Positions 22,066 through 32,422 of a DNA stretch of 64,000 nucleotides are shown here, piece after piece. Origin of the DNA: Beaufortia kweichowensis (taxonomy: Eukaryota; Chordata; Actinopteri; Cypriniformes; Gastromyzontidae); the NCBI GenBank assembly GCA_019155185.1, contig CM032804.1, forward strand, positions 15,409,822 to 15,473,821. Reading direction: 5' to 3'. Position numbers and translations under genes: made by a program. The notes under the pieces are model-generated. The model was not told where the DNA came from. It was given only the letters and a program-made list of their open reading frames with translations, and did not search any database. Position 1 is the first letter of the stretch, and each line of letters opens with the position of its first letter.

Positions 22066-22669
22066 GCACATGGAGGCCAGTACACCGCCTTCAGCATTGG
22101 ATTCTAATGTTCCCGTCACCCGTTCTCACTCACCGGACTATTGAACTCCATATCCCATGATTCATTGCACCGCACCTGCCACCATTTTGTTATTACCTGC
22201 ACCTGTACCTGTTAATTTGGACTATTATTTAAACCCTGTGTTTTGTTCTTTTCTTTGTCTGGGATTAACGTCGTGGGTATGTCATACGAATGTCTTTGTT
22301 CCTGTTTTTCATGTTTAAATGTACCTGGATCTTTGCCTGTTGGAAATTAATTACCTGAGTCTGTGAAGTTAACCTGTTGGAAAGTTCTTGGATGTATGTT
22401 ATCTCCTCGATCTAGTATTCACCCGGAGTTCTGTCTGTCGGATTAATTACCTGCTTCTTTGATTACCTGTTGGAACATTCTGGATACGTATGATCTCTGT
22501 ATTTTGTACTTGGGTTTACCTGTTGGATCCTTTACCTTGATGTTGGGATTGTTTCTGTTTGTTACGCTCTACATCCTCTGTCCATTAGACAGCGCATAGT
22601 TTTGTTTAAGTAAACCTGCCTGTTTGAGAACTCTACTATCTGACTCTGACTCTTTTATAACCCATAACA
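22066..22669 (+). repeat. Gypsy 3' LTR
   Basis: About 604 bp, collinear with the 5' LTR from GGAGGCCAGTACACC to CCATAACA. The first 6-8 bases differ from the 5' LTR start, so the exact left edge is blurred by the adjacent palindrome. It contains the TATA-like TATTTAAA followed by GTCTGGGATT (22257-22266) and several CCTGTTGGA motifs absent from the 5' LTR. Confidence 0.88.
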
Positions 22670-22674
22670 GTTAC

Positions 22675-22712
22675 AAGATTAAAGTCAAAATATTTTGAGA
22701 GTAAAATAGTTT
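22675..22712. repeat. Right remainder of the interrupted minisatellite
   Basis: AAGATTAAAGTCAAAATATT continues the array at 16990-17174 once the Gypsy element and one copy of its target duplication are removed. Confidence 0.75.
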
Positions 22713-23049
22713 TTTATAAACGTGTTTGGAGTTACAGTATGTATAGTGAACAATCAGATCTGTGAAGCATTTACCAAATTCAGTAGCCTACACACTTTAT
22801 TAATAAATCAACTATGTACATGCAAGCTGATGAGAAGTAATAAGTTTACGTTAAGCGTTTTCCCACAGTAAACCATTATAAAGAACACTCTCAGTGAGAT
22901 TTAATACATTAAGACTCTGATATTAAAAGACCACAATTCACTACACACTTTGTTAAAAATATACAATGTACCGGCAGGCAGTGAAGCCCTTTCTGAATGC
23001 GAAGAGCCACGCTTCAAGCGTACACTATGAAGGGAATGAGCCATATAGC

Positions 23050-23200
23050 CAAATTCCTTAGGAAAATTAACCACGGTTACTACAAATAAAACCAAAAACA
23101 TGGTTACTATAATTAACCATGCAAACCAATGGTTTCGATACAATAATCATTGTTTAACCCCATGATATTTAGTGAAACTGTGGTTACTTGTGGTATTCAA
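23050..23200. repeat. ACCATGGTTACTA-type dispersed repeat
   Basis: Alternating imperfect AACCA(C/T)GGTTACTA and complementary ATGGTTACTATAATTAACC motifs. This palindrome-rich repeat is common in cyprinid DNA from general knowledge. No gene here. Confidence 0.55.
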
Positions 23201-23261
23201 TCCCCCAAAAACATTGTTCATTTTTGTAAGGGCTCCACGGTCTCATCTACTTGCCTCCTAA

Positions 23262-23440
23262 TGCTACAACTTTATTCTAGAAATTTTGACTTTATTCCAG
23301 AATTATTTCTACTTTAATCTCGTAATGCTACGAGTTTATTCTCCAAATTTCGTCTTTATTCTCGTTATGCCACGAGATTATTCTTTAAATGTCGTCTTTA
23401 TTCTCAAAATATTTTGACTAATCTCGTAATGTTGCTTTTT
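23262..23440. repeat. Inverted counterpart of the TCGAAATTT minisatellite
   Basis: Units such as CTTTATTCTCGTTATG and TTTATTCTCAAAATATTTTG are the reverse complement of the repeat at 16990-17174. The two arrays therefore face each other across about 0.55 kb of unique DNA plus the Gypsy insertion. Confidence 0.75.
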
Positions 23441-25002
23441 TTTAGGTGACACTAATCCTCAGTCGTAGTAATTGTACTTCTGTACTTTGTGTTTTCTTTG
23501 AAACATTAAATTTGACTAAATTTATCATCAAAATAAATTAAAAATATTGTTTACATATAGTTCAAGTAATTAAAGATTAAATGACAACTGGGGAATGATG
23601 CCCCCGGATCCCCTTTCATGATTTTCACTTTTGTGCTGTTCCAATGAAATTAATTTGTTTCCATTTGATTCACATGACAGTACTGTATGTTGCGTGATGC
23701 ATAATGGTCCTTTACATGCTAAACTCGTATATTGCCAGTAAATGGACACTGTTCTTCAGGGGAAATCTGCAGGAGTCAACACAGTCAGGGTGCTATACTG
23801 TAGCTGTATCACCCAGAGTAAAGCACTTTCTTAAAAACATGTCCGCTATGTATGTATACACAAGGAATATGGCTGCTCTATCATTTTTATGGCAACAAAT
23901 GTTTGAACACTTAACATCATTAAAAAATCATCGCTTTTTAACATTGCATGTTTGTGTATAGTAAATGCACCTGCAAATGTGTATTGTTCATTAAGTCTAT
24001 TGTACCGTTACCTTTACAATGTGTACACAGCACTTAACAGTGTACATAAGGTAAATGAGTAGCAAACTGAATTGTCCCAGTCTTCCAACATTTCAACACG
24101 TCAAGGTTGTTTCATAACATTTTCAAGTTAGACTTGTAAAATTTATGTAAATGTGCATCGCACCATTTTTTAATGTGACCTTGACAGTGCTGTGCAGCAT
24201 ATTATTATATAGCGACAACCCTCTCACAGGTCTGGAAAAGAATGATAAGGATGCATTTCAGATAAGCATCCAAAATGTGCACACCTATAAAATCTGTCTC
24301 GATTAAGATTATTTAGATTATTCTTATCATCCCTGATCATTTAGATATGATAAGATATCAAAATCACGGCATTCAAAATAAAGCAAACAGTAACAGACAA
24401 AAAGACTGTGTTTTTTACATGCTTATATGAACCCTGCGCATTTTATCTGAAAATGTGCATAGAGTCCTTCATTTCCCTTTAATAAGCTCCAACAACACAT
24501 TAATGGGTGCAGACTAATAACACATACACACCCAGCAAAGGTGCAGAACTTTGATGTGAAAAATAATTTCCTCTGTTATGCAGTTCTGTTATGGCACAAC
24601 AATACCTAAAAATTGTTTAACAATTTACCAGTTTTCTTTCTGGGTTATTATTTTTTGTCTTTGATCAGGTTGTTAAACCAGTTCATATGGTAAGACTGAC
24701 AATGCGCTGCAGAGGTGTGCGAGACAAAAGAGCTGTGCTGATAAAAAGTCTGACGCATTCTGGGGTTATTGCCTTTATGACGCAAGTTAGTGATTCTTTG
24801 ACAAAAATGAGAATCAACTGTTGTACAGTGAAGAGAAATAGACGAGGAGTATTCAAGGTCATATAAACAACCTGTGTTGTAAAGAAGTAAAGTGAGCTAT
24901 CCTATGAGATCATTTCTGAGAATGTCACTGTTTGCTGAAGAGGTATACAGAGATTGTTGAAAAGCTTTAACGTTCATTTTCTAAGAATCTCGACTGACCC
25001 CG
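23441..25002. other. AT-rich intergenic DNA, no gene seen
   Basis: No exon with protein similarity recognised. Short frames such as 23704-23961 show no known domain and no splice context. Confidence 0.6.
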
Positions 25003-25110
25003 GGGTCAAAGGTGGCTGAGGAAGTCTGAGCCTCACCTATAAGAAGGCCTTAATACTGTTAACGTGGTTTTTTTTTACACCTGCCAGGACACGGAAGGAA
25101 GGTTTCGTAG
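25003..25110 (+). promoter_or_regulatory. Candidate TATA promoter and non-coding first exon with HNF4/HNF1-like sites
   Basis: GGGTCAAAGGTGG (25003-25015) resembles an HNF4 DR1 element. CTATAAGA (25037-25044) is a TATA-like box. GTTAAC (25058-25063) is an HNF1 half-site. A strong donor TAG|GTAAGA follows at 25110/25111. Together they resemble a liver, gut or kidney promoter with a short untranslated exon on the plus strand. The partner exon is unknown: amn is the next plus-strand gene but lies 7.3 kb away with tvp23 between on the other strand. All inference from motifs. Confidence 0.35.
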
Positions 25111-27480
25111 GTAAGATGTTTTCATTACTTTGATCTAGTAGAGTACGTGATAACTTACAGCAAGCTTTAGGATGTAGTGTGATGTCTCTGTATAAGATTG
25201 TCAAAGCCATATTACAGTGTTTATAAAAATTTCTTTATAATCTAAATGCAATTATGCTGCTGAAGAGAACCCTCACAGACAGTCTTTTAGTAACTTTCAA
25301 TGATTTTGTGGAAAGCTAGAAGTTGGATATTCCTTGTTGTTTTATTGTTCTTTTCATTTCGAATGTGACACTCATAGTCTTCCATCCTAATAGTTTTCCA
25401 TCCACTTCCCTGATATTAAAGTCATCAGTATGGCATTTTTCCCACATCTCCAGTCTTACCTAATGCTATTACTAAATAAACAAATTAATAAAGTAAACAA
25501 CAATTTTATATGTCAAAATTACCTGGACCTGGACATCTTGGGAACACTTTCATTGTTTTAATTGGTTCTCTCACATGACTGGATTGTTTGTGAATGCCTG
25601 AATCTGCCATGTCTAGAAAACAGTGGAAAGATGACACAATAGTTCTTTATTGGTTTTGATCATGTCTCAATAGCTGTGTGTATGCGCTTCCATTTGGCTG
25701 CTGTTTGGTAATGCATGCGTCCTGTTAAGATCTCACTATAATAGATAAAGTCCTATTAAAATATATGGATATGACAGTTAGATATTGGCTATAAGAGATA
25801 AAAGCAAGTCATCTGGTTGTATGCAGTGGTGATTAAAGTGTAATCTGATTAGGCAGTTGTGTTGATACCACGATAGTAAATGTTGTCCAGTAGCTAGACT
25901 GAAATGCCATTGACATCAATCAACACTCTTTTGATGTCGAGCGTGGTGATGAGTGATGCCTCTCGATGAAGCATTTCTCTTAATATCACTCAGAGGTACT
26001 TTTGATGTTGGTGTGGCAGTTTTTTTAGCGCACAAAACTGAGCAAGGATTTATTTTTCTGACAATTGAAAACCATCATGTTATTGTCTGACTGAATCAGT
26101 CTGTCACTTGGTGTCTATTCTGTTGAAAACAACATTGTTTGGAAAGGCCGGTAAAACACAGGCCATATCATTTTGACCTCAATTAATGTGGTCACATGAT
26201 TCAGCCAGGATGCAGGGCCAATAAGGGTTTTTGTTGCATTGCAATAGGTCACCAGAATTCTAAAATGCTTGAGGCTAATATCCACCACATCAACAAGTGG
26301 TTTAAAACAGAAGATTGTTGATTTCCAAGAAAAGTGTTCTTTTCTATCGCTTCTAGATGTTTTTGTTCCGGAAAAAGCGGGGAGTGTGTGGTAAGACACA
26401 CATCATCAGACAGACATAATGGACATAATCAGACAGTATGATATATTAAAGAAAACTTAAAGGAATCTTTTGGTGCCCTTTAAAATGTCTTAGATTTTAT
26501 ATTCAACTATTCAATTTACTTATTTACATCTTTTGCTTCAGTGTGTCTGTAGGAAACATCAATAAAGATTTCCAAAATCTTACTGTATCTAACAGCAGAC
26601 TGAAGTGATGATGATGAGCTCAGGTCTCTGTGTGGGTCATAAACCATCTGTTGTGATTTCTTGTTTATACAAAAATCTTTCATTATTACAGATTCTGGCA
26701 AAAATGTTTGAAAATAAAAAAATATTTTGACACATGACAAATGACACATCCGAGCAAAAGATGACATACTTTACAAATATTTTTTGGTTTGGTAAAGCAT
26801 CTAAAGTTAATGTGCCACTTGTAATGCGTTTTCCTTATAATGAAGTTAATAATAAAAAAAAAAAATCGCAGACAGTGGTAGGCAAGTCGGATAAGGGTTT
26901 AAATAAAAAGTTACCTGAACTGCTTAAAAAGCCGTCTGGTTTATTAAATGGCCAACCAAAGAAAAATAGCTATAACTTAAGAAAATACTTTTTCTTATCA
27001 ACAGAACTAATTAAAAGGTTTTGTTTGTCCCAATTTTTTTTTATTTAGCTGTATATTACCATTACCTACAATAAAGTCAGTTTAAATGACTGCACATAAC
27101 TTAAATAAAACCTTGTTTATACTTTATCTTTGACCCATTACTAAATGTTATATGGCAGCAATCTGGAAACATGGAGTCATATGGAAAAATCTAATTATTT
27201 TATTACATGCTCTTAATGATATAAACAACACACAGAACACTAGTATATGAGCAAAATAAAATTCTTTAAGAGTTGGCCATGTCAATCTCATAATTATGCT
27301 TTAAAATTATTTCTAACATCCTCAAAATTATTGTTTGTTCAGGTAAGGTCTTTTTTTGACCTTGAGAAAAAAGTTAAGATTCAACTGTGACAGTAGGTTT
27401 GATGTACTATAGTGCAACAGAGACACCTGTTGATCGAAAAAAGCAACATACGGTTGAATAGTTACATTCAATGGCTTTTA
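25111..27480. other. AT-rich spacer, no gene recognised
   Basis: Both strands were examined. Frames such as 26734-27048 or 26115-26399 lack recognisable domains and contain homopolymer-driven codons. This is probably the 3' flank of tvp23 and intergenic DNA. Confidence 0.55.
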
Positions 27481-27483
27481 ATC

Positions 27484-27489
27484 TTTATT
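27484..27489 (-). terminator. Candidate poly(A) signal of tvp23
   Basis: TTTATT on the plus strand (AATAAA on the minus strand) lies about 175 bp after the tvp23 stop codon, a typical distance. Confidence 0.45.
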
Positions 27490-27663
27490 CAGACTAATTC
27501 AACCCTCTTTAGATCAAAACAGTGCAGCAAAGATCTAAACTTCATAAACAAATTTTAGACAAATTTTCCTACTGGAATACTGGATCAAAAGCAGTTATTA
27601 GAATAGAAAAGGACCATCTCAACATAAAAAAAAAATGCTTCCATCAGACCACGCACAGTCAAA

Positions 27664-29945
27664 TCACAGCCCCTCTGGTTTGTTTACCACCTGTGAGAGA
27701 AAAAATAAGTATTGATGTGTATAATACAAAGCATGCAGGGCTTGTTGAACTCAATCTAAACTTTACCTTTTTAAAGAGCTTAAGGCTAAAGTAGTTAGTT
27801 GCCATGTCCTTCAGTTTGCTTCCACCACCCACTTTGCATCGCACATACCCATATAAGTTAGCCCACTGCAGGACTGCTCCCACAAACACAAGCACCTGCA
27901 CACACAACAGTAACATTACACAAAAGATCTGCTGTTTTATGCAGCAAACTCACATTACATGAATGTGATTTTAATGTGCCATGACCCGTTTTTAAATATT
28001 AAGGCACATAAAACATAAAATTATTTTAATTATGTGAATTTTCCATGTCATTTCTGTACCACTTCTTGAATGGAACTCTGTTATAGCGTGACCTTCCTAA
28101 TGTTAATGACATTTATTCAGAAATGGCAGAATAAAACAAAGTCGTGTTTTTTAACAGCTCAACTATCATAATCAACACTTTCTGATTAACAGTGACCTTT
28201 TATCACGGATAATACATCTTTTAGCATATATCCTAAAGTAATGAGAACAAAAAAAATCTAACAAATTTAATCAAGTTAAAACATATAACAAATAAAATTA
28301 CAAATCTATTGACTTCTTAAATTAAAATCAAACCACCTTTATCGTCATCATAATTTTAAGGATTTTTACTGAAACAATATCAATACTAATTATTAGGAAA
28401 ACTTCAAAAAGAACATCAAGATCGCGCAAACTCACCAACCACTTTATGTTGAAGGCAAAAAGACTGCTAAACATGAAGAAAACCCAAAACAGTGGACACA
28501 CGATCAGACCAAGCCAGAAAATCTGTGACTCTGAGTTTGAGACAACTTTTTTATTGGTTTCCTATAGGGAAGTAAATCAAAAAATCATACAGATTAAAAC
28601 ATTAACATAAAACCTGCTGATGCCACTAAACACGATCATTAAACTTTGATCTAGTTGTGATAAAAGTTAGCTGTTAAGTTGTACATTACCACAGCATTGT
28701 TCAATCATAAACATGATTTTTATGGCATGGCCGTCTTGTGACAAACATGGGTAATATCCATAAAGAACCATAAAGACTTACCGTTCTGGATTCAAACATC
28801 CAGCGACTGTGTCCATCTTCATCAATCTGATTCCACCATCTCAAACCCACCAGCAGCCTCCCCGTCACGTTCTCATATAAAATAACAGCACAAAACACTT
28901 GATACACATGCTGTATACATGATATACTGATTAAGCTGAATGTAACTGTGACGCCCACCTTTACTGTCCAGAAATCACACGACAGAAGTAAAATGATAGT
29001 GACTATGCTGCCGATGAAACTTCGGCTGAAAAGCTCACAAAAGAGGTAGATGAGGGTGGCACTGGTGCGGAAAAAGAGATGAAAGAAGCAGGCCAGGGGA
29101 TGTCTGAGAAAAACAAAATACCCATTTATTACTCTCTGAGAATGCATTAAACTATGTTTTTCCCAAATCTAAAACTCACTTGATGTTTGACTTTTTCTCT
29201 GTAAATGTATTTTCATCCTCATGGAATAATGGCACTTCACTCCCAGAGTCCTTCAAAAAAAAGAATAACACGTCGGTCTTTATTTTCTACTACAGTACAA
29301 CTTTTAAAGTGATGCCAGATGGTTATTAAGCATTTCAAAGCAACAATTCTTATTTCTTAAGAAATGTAAAAGAAATCTGCTTTTAAATAGGCTATGTCAG
29401 AGTTGCCATCTTTGGTTAATAATATGCTTTCTAACATTAACTTAAGGGATTTTTTCTACCTAATAAAAAATGTTTCTAATGAAACTTGCAAAAACATACT
29501 TTTAAAATAGTGCTAAGGCAACATAAGACATTTGTTGTGCTATTACCTGAAACTTGCTGTGCAAGCGGTTCCTATATTACCGTAAATACAGGAATGAGCT
29601 CAACATTAACCGTAATGATGATGATAAACATGACCCAAACATGACCCATACTTGACCGAGTCGCTACAAACCTGTCCAGCTGAGAAGCACAATAATTAAT
29701 GTTCATCCTGACAGAAAGACAGCACATGTATTTATTTTAGGTTGGTTTGTTGTTTGACGTGAGTTTTCTGGGGGCAGATCGAGCCTAAAAGCGTGTCTCA
29801 CTCCAGTCGCATGATAGTTGATATGCACTACTAAACATTACATTTACATCATTTACTTTTCTCCGAGTCTTCGAATAACTAATTTAATAAAAAGGCAATG
29901 ATGATTTCTTTATATGAAATAGTATCAACTCACCTGTCTATTCAT
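27664..29945 (-). CDS. tvp23b: TVP23 family Golgi membrane protein (FAM18)
   Basis: Small multi-pass membrane protein of the trans-Golgi and endosomal system, implicated in vesicle traffic. Seven coding exons on the minus strand: 29934-29945, 29180-29250, 28959-29103, 28782-28871, 28436-28561, 27767-27895 and 27664-27690. All have GT-AG ends and keep frame, giving 199 aa (human TVP23B is about 205). It starts MNRQDSGSEVPLF. Diagnostic blocks are 'HPLACFFHLFFRTSA', 'TIILLLSCDFWTVKNVTGRL', 'GLRWWNQIDEDG', 'IFWLGLIVCPLFWVFF' and 'ANLYGYVRCKVGG'. Four hydrophobic helices are expected. The last exon is inferred from a strong acceptor (TTTTCTCTCACAG) that adds VVNKPEGL; reading through exon 6 instead would add a less likely tail. 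The TVP23 family is certain; a/b/c paralogue assignment is not. Confidence 0.93.
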
Positions 29946-30651
29946 GTTGAAGATAATCTCATTTCCTGCTGACGTGTCGTGTATGTAAACACACGTGTCT
30001 AGACTCAATAGAAGCCAAAATTATTATTTTAGAATTGTTGTGCCTTTAGGGAGAGCCTGCGGGCTTATAAAGCCTCTCTGACATGCATTTAAACATCAGT
30101 AGACCGTTTGTTTTATTGGGTGCATTTGTTTGCTAAAATACAAAACCGTATAAATCAATGATGTTGTGTAATCTCTATAAAATGCTTAAAACGTGTTTGT
30201 GTAACACCGGTATATTCACAAACGACTGTGATTGGTCTATTCCTACCAGCGCTGTAAAAAGTAACAGTAGTCATGTGATCACGCTCTACTCCGTATCTGC
30301 AATGTTTTAAGATATATGTATTTAACGTTACAAAGTTATTAAACGCGATCAATTTAATGTACAATACTTTACAAATAGTCATAATATTATTATGTAAAAG
30401 CATTTCTGCCTGACCAATTAGAGAAAACTAAAGCTAACCCTACCCTAACCTATTGAGTTTCCGGTTTTCCGCATTTCCATGCATATGAATGCAGCTCAAT
30501 GGAGAGCTGAAGGGATAGTGTGACCGTCACGTTATTGTGTTTCTGTGGTGCTGCGCTGATCAAAGTACAAATCATAAACAATCAGCTCACATTATGTCTA
30601 GTACATCATATGTACAAGGAAAAGAAGTGACAGGCTTTTGAGAGATCCCCA
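29946..30651. other. tvp23 5' flank and intergenic spacer
   Basis: The first 60 bp hold CACGTGT E-box-like motifs around 29992-30000, likely in the tvp23 promoter or 5' UTR. The rest has no coding signal. Confidence 0.5.
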
Positions 30652-30748
30652 TACATTTACACATTTGGCAGATACTTTATTCAAAGCTATACTTTCTTTA
30701 TAAGTATGTGTGTTTCTTGCCAGTCAGACCCACAACTAGGGTTGCCAC

Positions 30749-31379
30749 TAGTGATGGGTCGTTCTTGAACGATTCGTTCATTTTGAACGAATCTTTAATG
30801 TGACTCGGGAAGAACGAGTCGTCTCCGGGAGTGATTCGTTCAGTCGCGCATGCGCAACATCCTATAGAGTCTTCGGGTTTGAGTCGTTCGTTCATCACGT
30901 GACAGCCCCATAAGCTAAACCAATGCAGTCAGAGCCGGAAAGAGAATTGATTAGTTCATCTCCCGAGTCTTCGGGTTTGAGTCGAAGACTCGTTTGAAGA
31001 ACGAACGACTCAAACCCGAAGACTCGGGAGATGAACTAATCAATTCTCTTTCCGGCTCTGACTGCATTGGTTTAGCTTATGGGGCTGTCACGTGATGAAC
31101 GAACGACTCAAACCCGAAGACTTGTCAGATAAGAGGTGAGCCAGGTAAATGATGAATGAATCTTTTCTGTTTCTTATAGCATTATAGTTTGTGTTGTTTG
31201 TAGTGTGATCAACGTTTGCATAAGTAGTAGATGTGTTAGGGAAGTAGCACGTAACATTTTAATTATATTTTGCTAAAATGAACGAAATGAACGAAATGAC
31301 TCGAAAAAAGATTCGTTCATTTTGCTGAACGAGACTCAAAGGTCCGAGTCAGTAAAATGATCCGAACTTCCCATCACTA
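30749..31379. mobile_element. Inner hAT element inserted in the outer element's terminal repeat
   Basis: The 631-bp element begins TAGTGATGGG and ends CCCATCACTA, flanked by the perfect 8-bp duplication GTTGCCAC (30741-30748, 31380-31387). The target site is the outer element's own terminal repeat. The interior is rich in repeated AACGA/TCGTT motifs and contains a 116-bp-arm foldback. No transposase sequence: a MITE-like hAT. Confidence 0.94.
30869..31121. repeat. 116-bp perfect-looking inverted repeat (foldback)
   Basis: Arms 30869-30984 and 31006-31121 are reverse complements over all 116 bp as read by eye, separated by 21 bp. The arms also contain a short internal direct repeat (GTCTTCGGGTTTGAGTCG at both arm ends). 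A transcript would form a very stable hairpin. Confidence 0.92.
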
Positions 31380-31498
31380 GTTGCCACCTTCAATACAGAA
31401 AAATAAGGGACGCCTGCCGCAGCGGGGGCCACACCCCTCGGGGGCGGGGCCACGATGACCACAGTCCCGATGGCGTGACAGTGGTGGTATATCATAAC

Positions 31499-31756
31499 TT
31501 AAAAACATGTTTTCATAAAAATATTAAGATTGATACCAATGGACATTATAATAAGATATCTGCTATTGAAATCACTCTGATTTCGGTGAGCTCTAGCATT
31601 GCGTGAATGTTGCTCTCCCGAGGCATGCTGTCGCACATCTGACAGGCCACCGTGCGCCCCAGAGAACACTCGCCTACAAATTGTGCAATAGTCATTACCG
31701 CTGACACTTTCCAGCCAAGTATTTGATTCCTCCCACTCTCGTCTGTACTTTTGCAT
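31499..31756 (-). pseudogene. Zinc-finger fragment of the outer hAT transposase
   Basis: A minus-strand open frame starting MQKYRREWEES, with 'CTICRRVFSGAHGGLSDVRQ' followed by 'HASGEQH', gives a C-x2-C...H-x5-H finger like those at the N-terminus of hAT transposases. It lies within the outer element's inverted repeats, so it is transposon-derived. The catalytic part is absent. Confidence 0.65.
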
Positions 31757-32378
31757 CCGCTTTCGTTTCAGCTCTGAAACTTTCAGAGCTGGACGCGGTG
31801 GGTATCTGGACCTGCCTCCGCCATCGTTTCAAATGGATTCTCCGGCGAGTCGGCATCCCGCCCTCCTCTGACTCTGATTGGCCATGATTCACGGCCCGTG
31901 AACCTGAAACAAACCAACGATGGCAGCGAGTATTACCCAATCAGGGGCAGAATAGGACGTGTCTTCACACAATGCGGGTGGGGTGATTTGCATGGGATGC
32001 TGCATAATGTGGACCTATGTAAAATACGGGACAAATCGCGTCCCGTATTGATTTGAAACGGGACGCGTCATTTTGCCTGTAAATACGGGACGATTCCGTA
32101 TTTCACGGGACGGGTGGCAACCCTACCCACAACCTTTCCATTTACTATAACCGAGGTACATGGACACATACATGGAAAAAGATGTGATAAAGATGAGCTA
32201 GCTTTCATGAAACCACAAAAAGCAGTACTGTCAACAACTGGTCTATTTAATGATTTACACTACATTGGTCTTTATGTGCATCTTTATTGTGTCACTGCAG
32301 TATATGTAAAACAGCTTCTGTGAATTTTTCACCAAGTTATACTGCGGGCTCTCATGTGACAGTGCCGCTGTTAGTGAC

Positions 32379-32391
32379 AGACCAAAGGTCA
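32379..32391 (+). promoter_or_regulatory. HNF4/RXR-type DR1 element upstream of amn
   Basis: AGACCAAAGGTCA, 32 bp before the amn start codon, is a good DR1 match (AGGNCAAAGGTCA). HNF4 drives kidney proximal tubule and gut genes, the tissues where amnionless acts. Motif evidence only; no TATA box is obvious nearby. Confidence 0.45.
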
Positions 32392-32422
32392 TTCTGGCTT
32401 TCTGTCCATTCCTTAAAGCTTC

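Larger units (their letters stand above)
17180..22669 (+). mobile_element. Chromodomain Gypsy (Ty3-like) LTR retrotransposon, defective
   Basis: The 5490-bp element starts TGTCACGG, ends CCATAACA and is flanked by the 5-bp target duplication GTTAC (17175-17179, 22670-22674). Order is 5' LTR (interrupted by a solo LTR), primer-binding site, gag, RT, RNase H, integrase, chromodomain, 3' LTR. Integrase after RT/RNase H and a C-terminal chromodomain mark it as a Ty3/Gypsy chromovirus-type element. Frame breaks and deletions (zinc knuckle and protease, N-terminal integrase finger, part of the integrase C-terminus) make it inactive. Confidence 0.93.
30737..32125. mobile_element. Outer hAT element with perfect 8-bp target duplication
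   Basis: Starts TAGGGTTGCCAC and ends GTGGCAACCCTA, with terminal inverted repeats extending to a GGGACG-rich inner part (right side 'CGTCCCGTGAAATACGG' in reverse). Flanked by CCCACAAC at 30729-30736 and 32126-32133. Excluding the inner element and its duplication it is about 750 bp, so non-autonomous. It keeps a minus-strand zinc-finger fragment of transposase. Confidence 0.92.
30652..32165 (-). repeat. tRNA-derived SINE split by two nested hAT elements
   Basis: The minus-strand SINE tail module (CATTTGGCAGATACTTTATT) is at 30664-30690. A degraded B-box region near 'GACCCACAACC' is divided between 30721-30736 and 32126-32140, with the outer hAT and its CCCACAAC duplication between. The host SINE is the oldest layer of a three-layer insertion. 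Confidence 0.7.

Noticed and set aside
27659..27895. Extended tvp23 C-terminus by reading through exon 6
   Set aside because: A good donor (AAG|GTAAAG) and a strong acceptor at 27691 give a short conserved-style ending; the read-through tail has no family likeness.
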